Part shown: positions 59,267-64,000 of the stretch, piece by piece
Layout of the letters: the number at the start of each line of letters is the position of its first letter
How positions within the stretch are numbered: position 1 is the stretch's first letter
Assembly (NCBI GenBank): GCA_020137815.1
Contig: CM035360.1
Coordinates: 6,893,059 to 6,957,058, forward strand
DNA length: 64,000 bases
Direction: 5' to 3'
Source of the DNA: Hormiphora californensis
Taxonomy: Eukaryota; Ctenophora; Tentaculata; Cydippida; Pleurobrachiidae
Notes under the pieces: generated by a model
The model's database searches: none
Told to the model about the DNA's origin: nothing
Seen by the model: the letters and a program-made list of their open reading frames with translations, nothing else
Translations under genes and position numbers: made by a program

Positions 59267-60196
59267 ACCCCACCACAGACAGGTACCCAGTTCGCTTGCA
59301 CGTGAATGACCTGCATCATTGACACGTGTTATACCAGGGTGTAAAAGCTGTTGACACACTCCAATGTTATGGAAATATTGTAACTGGGGCCAGGGGGGGG
59401 GGGGTGGGGCATGGGGTTTAGGTTTTCACATTCAATCGAGATTTAGTCAGATAAACCCAAATCCAGTGACCCACGACCCCTTCTAAGCTGCAGCAGTACC
59501 CAATCGTGCGTGATAGCTTGGACTATTACCCATTAGTAGCCAACCTAAGCCCCCTCTTCTACCCCGACTAAACCCCCTCTTCTCACCCAACAAACTCTTC
59601 TATTCCTATTTTCCCACAACTAACCCCAGCTCCCTCTTTCAGCACGCTCGACATCACGAAATGTTAGAGCACACAACATTACCGGACGGGGTGATCTACA
59701 ACCCAGACTACTTTGACCTGAATGCCCTCAACACGACATTCAAGGGAGATCGTCAGGTGAGAAAACAAGGGGAGATCTGGAAAATATAGAGTTGGGAGTT
59801 TTGGGATGATAGATATGATATCGGGAATTTTAGATATTGAAACTTTGCCCTCTTTTTTGTAATTGCCCAATACTCGGTGGAGCTCAGTTCGGTCTTGAAT
59901 GCACCGTGTGTAGAGAATCTTCTCTCTATCTTTCTCTCCCTCTCTCTTTATTTCCTTCTCTTTTTCTCTCCTCATGAGGGAAGGATAGAGAGAAAGAAGG
60001 GATAGAGTCCAAGATAATTGGAATCACGTGACAAAGTGACTTAAGATAAACCCGGGCTTAGCATTGGCAAGAGAGAGAGATGGTAGGATGATTACTTGAT
60101 TACGCTTTGTGCTCGAGCTTGTTGTCAGGGAAAGAGGGGGAGAGAGATATAACCTCGTGACCTTTCTCTCTCTTTCTTTCTCTCTCTTTCTTTCTC

Positions 60197-60235
<39 letters not shown>

Positions 60236-61423
60236 CCTCTCCGCTTCTCTCTCTCTCGCTCATCTCTTCTCATCTCTCCTCTCTCTCGTCTCTCTCTCTC
60301 TCGGATCCTCTCCTCGCTCCTCTCTTCCATGCCTCTCAGGTCTCAGGATCTCTCTCTCTCTCTCGTCTTCTCTCCTTCCATCTCTCACGTCTCTCTCCTC
60401 TCTCCTCTCTCTCCGGTCTCTCCGTCGAGCTCGTACTCGTCTCGTCTCTCATCTCTTCTCTCGATCCTCTTCTTCTGATCCTCCGCGGCCAAATCTCTAC
60501 TCACGTTTGTTGGGATATAATAGAAAGCTATTTCGGCTCATTTGGGAGGCCCTGAAACGCGGTGTGCCCACACTGTGTAATGGCTAATCATAGCTTGTAC
60601 TACACATCAGCCCTGAAAACATGTAATTGTGTACACAAGCAAAATGGGGGTCCTCATTCCGATGGTATTATAGCAGGCAGCTGGAAGAATTTGTAGTCGT
60701 GTAATAACAGGACTGTAGTTCAAACTCTTATCTGTTCCTTTTTAGGGCAGTAGGGAGCGGATTTTAGGACATATATGACCAGTTTTTATTGTCATGTCAA
60801 TATGATCAGGTGTCAAATACTCTCATTACCAATGTGCTCCTTGCATGTGTTATCAATTGCCACTAAGAATACTGTCAACTACTTAGGTCATCTCTTTTTC
60901 TGGACTTTCTCTTTCTTTCTGGTTATCTCTGGGTCTCTCCCTCTCTCTTGGACCTGTCGTTATCTCTCCATCCCTCTGAGTGGTCGTTTTCCCATGTCAT
61001 TTGTTGCAATTTAAAGAGGGATGGTATTATCATTCTCTCCCTATAATTGCCCCTGTCATGGTCCCTATCTTGGGGTGTGGTAGTTGTCGTGATCTTGGAG
61101 CAAATAGCTGCTGACAGCTCCTCCTGTGGTCCAAGGTCCCAAGGAGGGGGGGGGGGAGATAGGACTAAGGACGGGGAGAGTGGTAAATGTTGCATTATGT
61201 TGGAAAGTAGAACTGCAACTTACTTAAGCTTAAAACTAACCACCCTCTCTTCATTTTAATAATTAAACTAACCATTATCTCCATTTTACAGTTACAACTG
61301 TGGGTGAGCGCCAACACAAGCAAGGAACAGTACAACAACCTAGTTTGCGATTGTTTGCGGAGGCCCTTCTTCATAGACGGCAAGTGCACGTGTGAACGGT
61401 ATTGTCGCTGTCAAAGGGTGTGA
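53308..61423 (+). CDS. Unrecognised seven-exon gene, 294 aa, Cys-rich C-terminus
   Basis: Exons 53308-53416, 54394-54614, 55014-55109, 55270-55348, 55461-55594, 59643-59756 and 61292-61423 join in phase to TGA. The start MPKTRKPRGSQATQF is basic; FVKFCAPFLKKFEGDPVKEL follows. The middle (about 37-215) looks like a compact globular domain with Trp/Cys-rich blocks: FQCREWQLRAVCENIHPPC, HTMFDLSGTLAEAFGWSIA, GTIIPGSYFVTSDGLTVGG and LFPTTSDWACWKLGDWSF. The last exon ends CDCLRRPFFIDGKCTCERYC, with seven Cys in 25 residues, suggestive of metal binding. There is no signal peptide or membrane segment. I do not recognise the family. Exon 1 ends in phase 1 with VKELAQ, and the zinc-ribbon exon at 48287 ends in phase 1 with AQQLA, so either can splice to 54394. 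Confidence 0.75.
53917..54069. repeat. (CT)n array in intron 1 of the orphan gene
   Basis: About 150 bp of CT with CG and CACTCCCC interruptions, between the 53308 and 54394 exons. Confidence 0.95.
57126..57219. repeat. (CT)n microsatellite
   Basis: CT array with short ATCTCCCTCTAT interruptions, in intron 5 of the orphan gene. Confidence 0.93.
58146..58256. repeat. Degraded half-copy of foldback element FB3
   Basis: GAGTATGAAGTTTTATAAGC matches GTATGAAGTTTCATAAGC of FB3, and GCTTGTGAAGATCACATA matches GCTTGTAAAGATCCCATA in the same order and at about the same spacing. The other arm is missing. Confidence 0.6.
60160..60480. repeat. CT-rich degenerate array in intron 6
   Basis: A clean (CT)n core at about 60194-60233 is flanked by degenerate CTCTCTC/GTCTCT tracts. 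The 148-codon frame across it is a repeat artefact. Confidence 0.85.
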
Positions 61424-63218
61424 GAGCTATACCTCAACTATAACACAGACACTCAATTGTCTTTTGTAAATAATTTGGTTCAAGAAGAAGAAGAGAGTTC
61501 TAGAATTAAGATGCTTGCCAGCGCGGGTATTATATCATTCAAAGACTGTGACAAGTTGTTTTGAGATGTTTATTGAGAGTAGGTTTTAAATGAGTCTCTA
61601 TTTGGTCAGTGATCTGCTGGGAGATTTTGTTGCTGCTATAAATTGAGATTCGGAGAATTTATATGGTCCAATCTCGTTTTGAGGAAAAGAGATGGAAAGA
61701 GAGAAGCTGAGCCGGGAAAGATATTAGATTTAGATTCTTGAAGCAAGCCGGTATTTTATTAATGAATTTTGTTGCTTATAACTATACTGTATTTGCTAAT
61801 TTCGTTATATATTTGAGAGTTATAGAAGGACGGAGAGTGCGAGAGAAATATAGAAAGAGAACAATGAGGTAGACCAAATTCCTGAAAATCAAAGTTTTCC
61901 AAAAACCGTTTGAGAAGTTTTTTTTACACCATGTGTTGGAGCCGATCGCTACACACTCATGGAACGAAACAAAGCTCTCTTTTTTACGGATTGAACCAGC
62001 CGACAAGAGGGATTTCCGGGACGTTCCCGTTCGGCTCTCAGCAACCACAACATCGAGGAGTCAACCATAATCTCATCCATTGCCCCCCATAATGCGACGT
62101 TTCGCTCTTACCAAGAGATACCGGAAAAGATTGTCGCGTATCAGACAATCCGCTTTATGCATAATTAGTCGAAACTTGTCAGCAAATACCGGTTAGAGCC
62201 CCAGGAGTAAGTTCTCTCCAAATTTTATACCATATTACAACCAGAGTTACTGCCCCTATATCGGCGCTAGGGAATAATAAGGATGCATCATGATATTCGG
62301 GGCTACAGGCCTCACAGCCTGCCTGCTCTATAATAATAGACCGCCATTCACTGTGTAAGATGTGTCAATTCTCTGTAGCCGTAGATAACCCTAGTGCTAA
62401 CTCACGTCCAACCCAAGAAATACGGAATACGACCATGATGAGAATCAAGGATTTGTATCACGGTAAGCACTTCTAAGACACGGACCCTATGAGAGTTGAC
62501 TCCAGGGAGGATCGTTTTGCCGTGCGGCTAGACACACGTGATATGTAGAAAAGAGTAGCCAATGATTGATGTGGCTCGCTTGTGTCGAAAAAATGGGTCA
62601 AACGTAACACTATGGAACTGGAGGAGAAAGAAAACTTCCGATAAATAGCAAGAGAGAGAGATCTGTGGTGAGAGAGGGAGGAGGGATAGATAGATGATAG
62701 AAATGGAGAAGTGATTAAAGTTAGAGAGGATAGAATGAGAAGTAAGAAGATTGTCAGTAAAGACGGGTAAGGGGAGAGAAAAGCGAGGTGAGAGAGAGGA
62801 ATGAGATTAGACAGACAGGTCAAGGGTAGAGAGAAGATGTTGTAACAAGAGTACAGCTACTGAGTATTACTAAAAGTGTAACACCCGGATCATCTAACAG
62901 GGGTGCTGCTGCTGCAGTTCTGCAGTCTCTTTCTAGTTAGTAAACCATAGTGGGGTGATCTCTAGGGAGTTGAAGAGAGAGGAATACCCAGTTACTGGAA
63001 GAGAGAAACTAGGAGTAACTGGAAGATACAGAGATGGGGAAGAACAAGTGGAGGGATTTGTCTATTTTACAGCTAGATTCTGGAAATAATACAACGAAAG
63101 ATGCAAGAACCAAGAACAACACATCTTGAACAATGTCTGCTTCAGGGAAGCGTGAAACAGAAATCGTATTCTACTACTAACAATCTATGTCTCGGTAAAC
63201 AGATTGGCCTCCTCCTCA

Positions 63219-63274
<56 letters not shown>

Positions 63275-64000
63275 ACATTAAAAGTGAGAATTACTCGCTG
63301 TAACTTTTGGACTGTAAATCTAGCGCTCAACGGTCCTCTCTCTCCTTCCTTATCCACCTTCCCTCCCTCCACCCACTCTCTCTCTCCTACTTTATCCTCC
63401 TTCCTCTCCCTCCACCCTCTCTCTCTTCTTCTTGGCAGGAGTTACCATTCCGATCGGATCGTAACTTTTTCCTAATTTGTATGCGGCCAGATCAGCACCT
63501 ATTCATTTATCCCCTCATGTTGATGTTGTTGCCTACTGTACTGTCTCACCTGCTCGCTGTATGATACTATTGCAATCCTGCAGCTTCCACAGGTATGTAC
63601 CTATATTTTATTATAGCCCTGATTCTTGCCACCTCTCCAGACCTAGGCAACGCGTTCTCCAGACCCTAGCAATCCTCCCACATTGACTCTTATCTCTCCA
63701 TCCCATGTCTCTTTCCCCCCTCAAGCTGGGGAACTGTTCTCCCCCCCCCCATTTCAATAGGATGCTTGGAAGAGGCTTGGAAGTGTCTAGTACTGGACCC
63801 AGCAGACACCTCACACTAGGTAGGAGAAGTTCTCTCGTGATTGGTGCAGTGTGACTCTATCTTTCCATGTGTGCTGAAAAGAAGAGTGAAGAGAGAAGAG
63901 AGGAGAGAGAGAGAGAGAAAAGTAGAAAGAGAGAGCCGAGAGAGACGAGAGCGGATAGCCATACAGAGAGAGACGGGAGAGAGAGAAGAGAGAGAGAGAT
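61424..64000. other. Region downstream of the orphan gene
   Basis: No gene is supported. The 3' UTR of the orphan gene should lie at the left. A possible small first exon (ATG at 62434, MMRIKDLYH, then GTAAGC) has no partner. A (CT)n array lies at 63219-63271 and purine-rich (GA) tracts at 63890-64000. Confidence 0.4.
63219..63271. repeat. (CT)n microsatellite
   Basis: Near-perfect CT array of about 53 bp. Confidence 0.93.

Larger units (their letters stand above)
55595..59642. other. 4-kb intron 5 of the orphan gene
   Basis: It holds a (CT)n array at 57126-57219, a CT-rich tract at 59227-59267, and an FB3 half-relic at 58146-58256. Near 56636-56730 there is an imperfect tandem duplication of CTAGGGGG.ATCATCCAGCCGTGC. 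No further exon was found, though one in phase 0 cannot be excluded. Confidence 0.5.

Noticed and set aside
62434-62462. Possible first exon MMRIKDLYH followed by GTAAGC
   Set aside because: It is too short, and no downstream partner lies within the window.

Overview
The window is nuclear DNA of an invertebrate animal. The genes have spliced exons with GT..AG introns, and several encode conserved eukaryotic or animal proteins: eIF2B delta, FANK1, cytoplasmic poly(A)-binding protein, a Rab GTPase, a rhodopsin-class receptor and a membrane UDP-glycosyltransferase. Vertebrate-style intron sizes and repeats are absent. I cannot fix the phylum from sequence alone; a sponge, cnidarian or similar early-branching animal would fit. 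Exon models below were built by hand and checked for reading-phase continuity at each junction.

Layout. 0-4 kb: the last exon of a Pro/Gln-rich protein (+), a 702-bp hAT-like non-autonomous transposon with 8-bp target duplications, and a single-exon orphan gene with a myristoylation-type N-terminus (+). 3.9-21.8 kb: EIF2B4 (-), ten exons, 445 aa. Its last intron (10.2 kb) holds a LINE remnant, minisatellites, several TIR elements and a possible small orphan gene. Its intron 6 holds FANK1 (+), and an intron of FANK1 holds a GPCR gene (+), so the nesting is three deep. A tRNA-Thr(CGT) lies in intron 5. 22.2-23.8 kb: an intronless UDP-glycosyltransferase (-), with a 1.34-kb near-perfect palindrome just upstream. 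26.5-39.8 kb: PABPC (-), 11 exons, 601 aa, followed directly by a tandem copy of its 3' half that carries frameshifts. Two TA-flanked foldback elements sit in its introns. 40.4-44.3 kb: a Rab GTPase (+), eight exons, 212 aa, divergent from PABPC. 48.3-61.4 kb: a locus I do not recognise, with a zinc-ribbon first coding exon at 48.3 kb and an alternative ATG exon at 53.3 kb. Both end in the same phase and can join the same six downstream exons.

Non-genic DNA is rich in (GA)n/(CT)n arrays (at least 15 tracts, the longest about 206 bp), foldback palindromes and short TIR elements. The two copies of the 702-bp element lie in opposite orientation 48 kb apart, each with its own exact 8-bp duplication. 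The genes do not form one pathway. EIF2B4 and PABPC are both translation factors, but nothing in the sequence shows they are co-regulated apart from sharing a strand. The most unusual aspects are the nested gene architecture, the amplification of splice-acceptor segments in EIF2B4, the partial PABPC duplication, and the unrecognised two-start gene.
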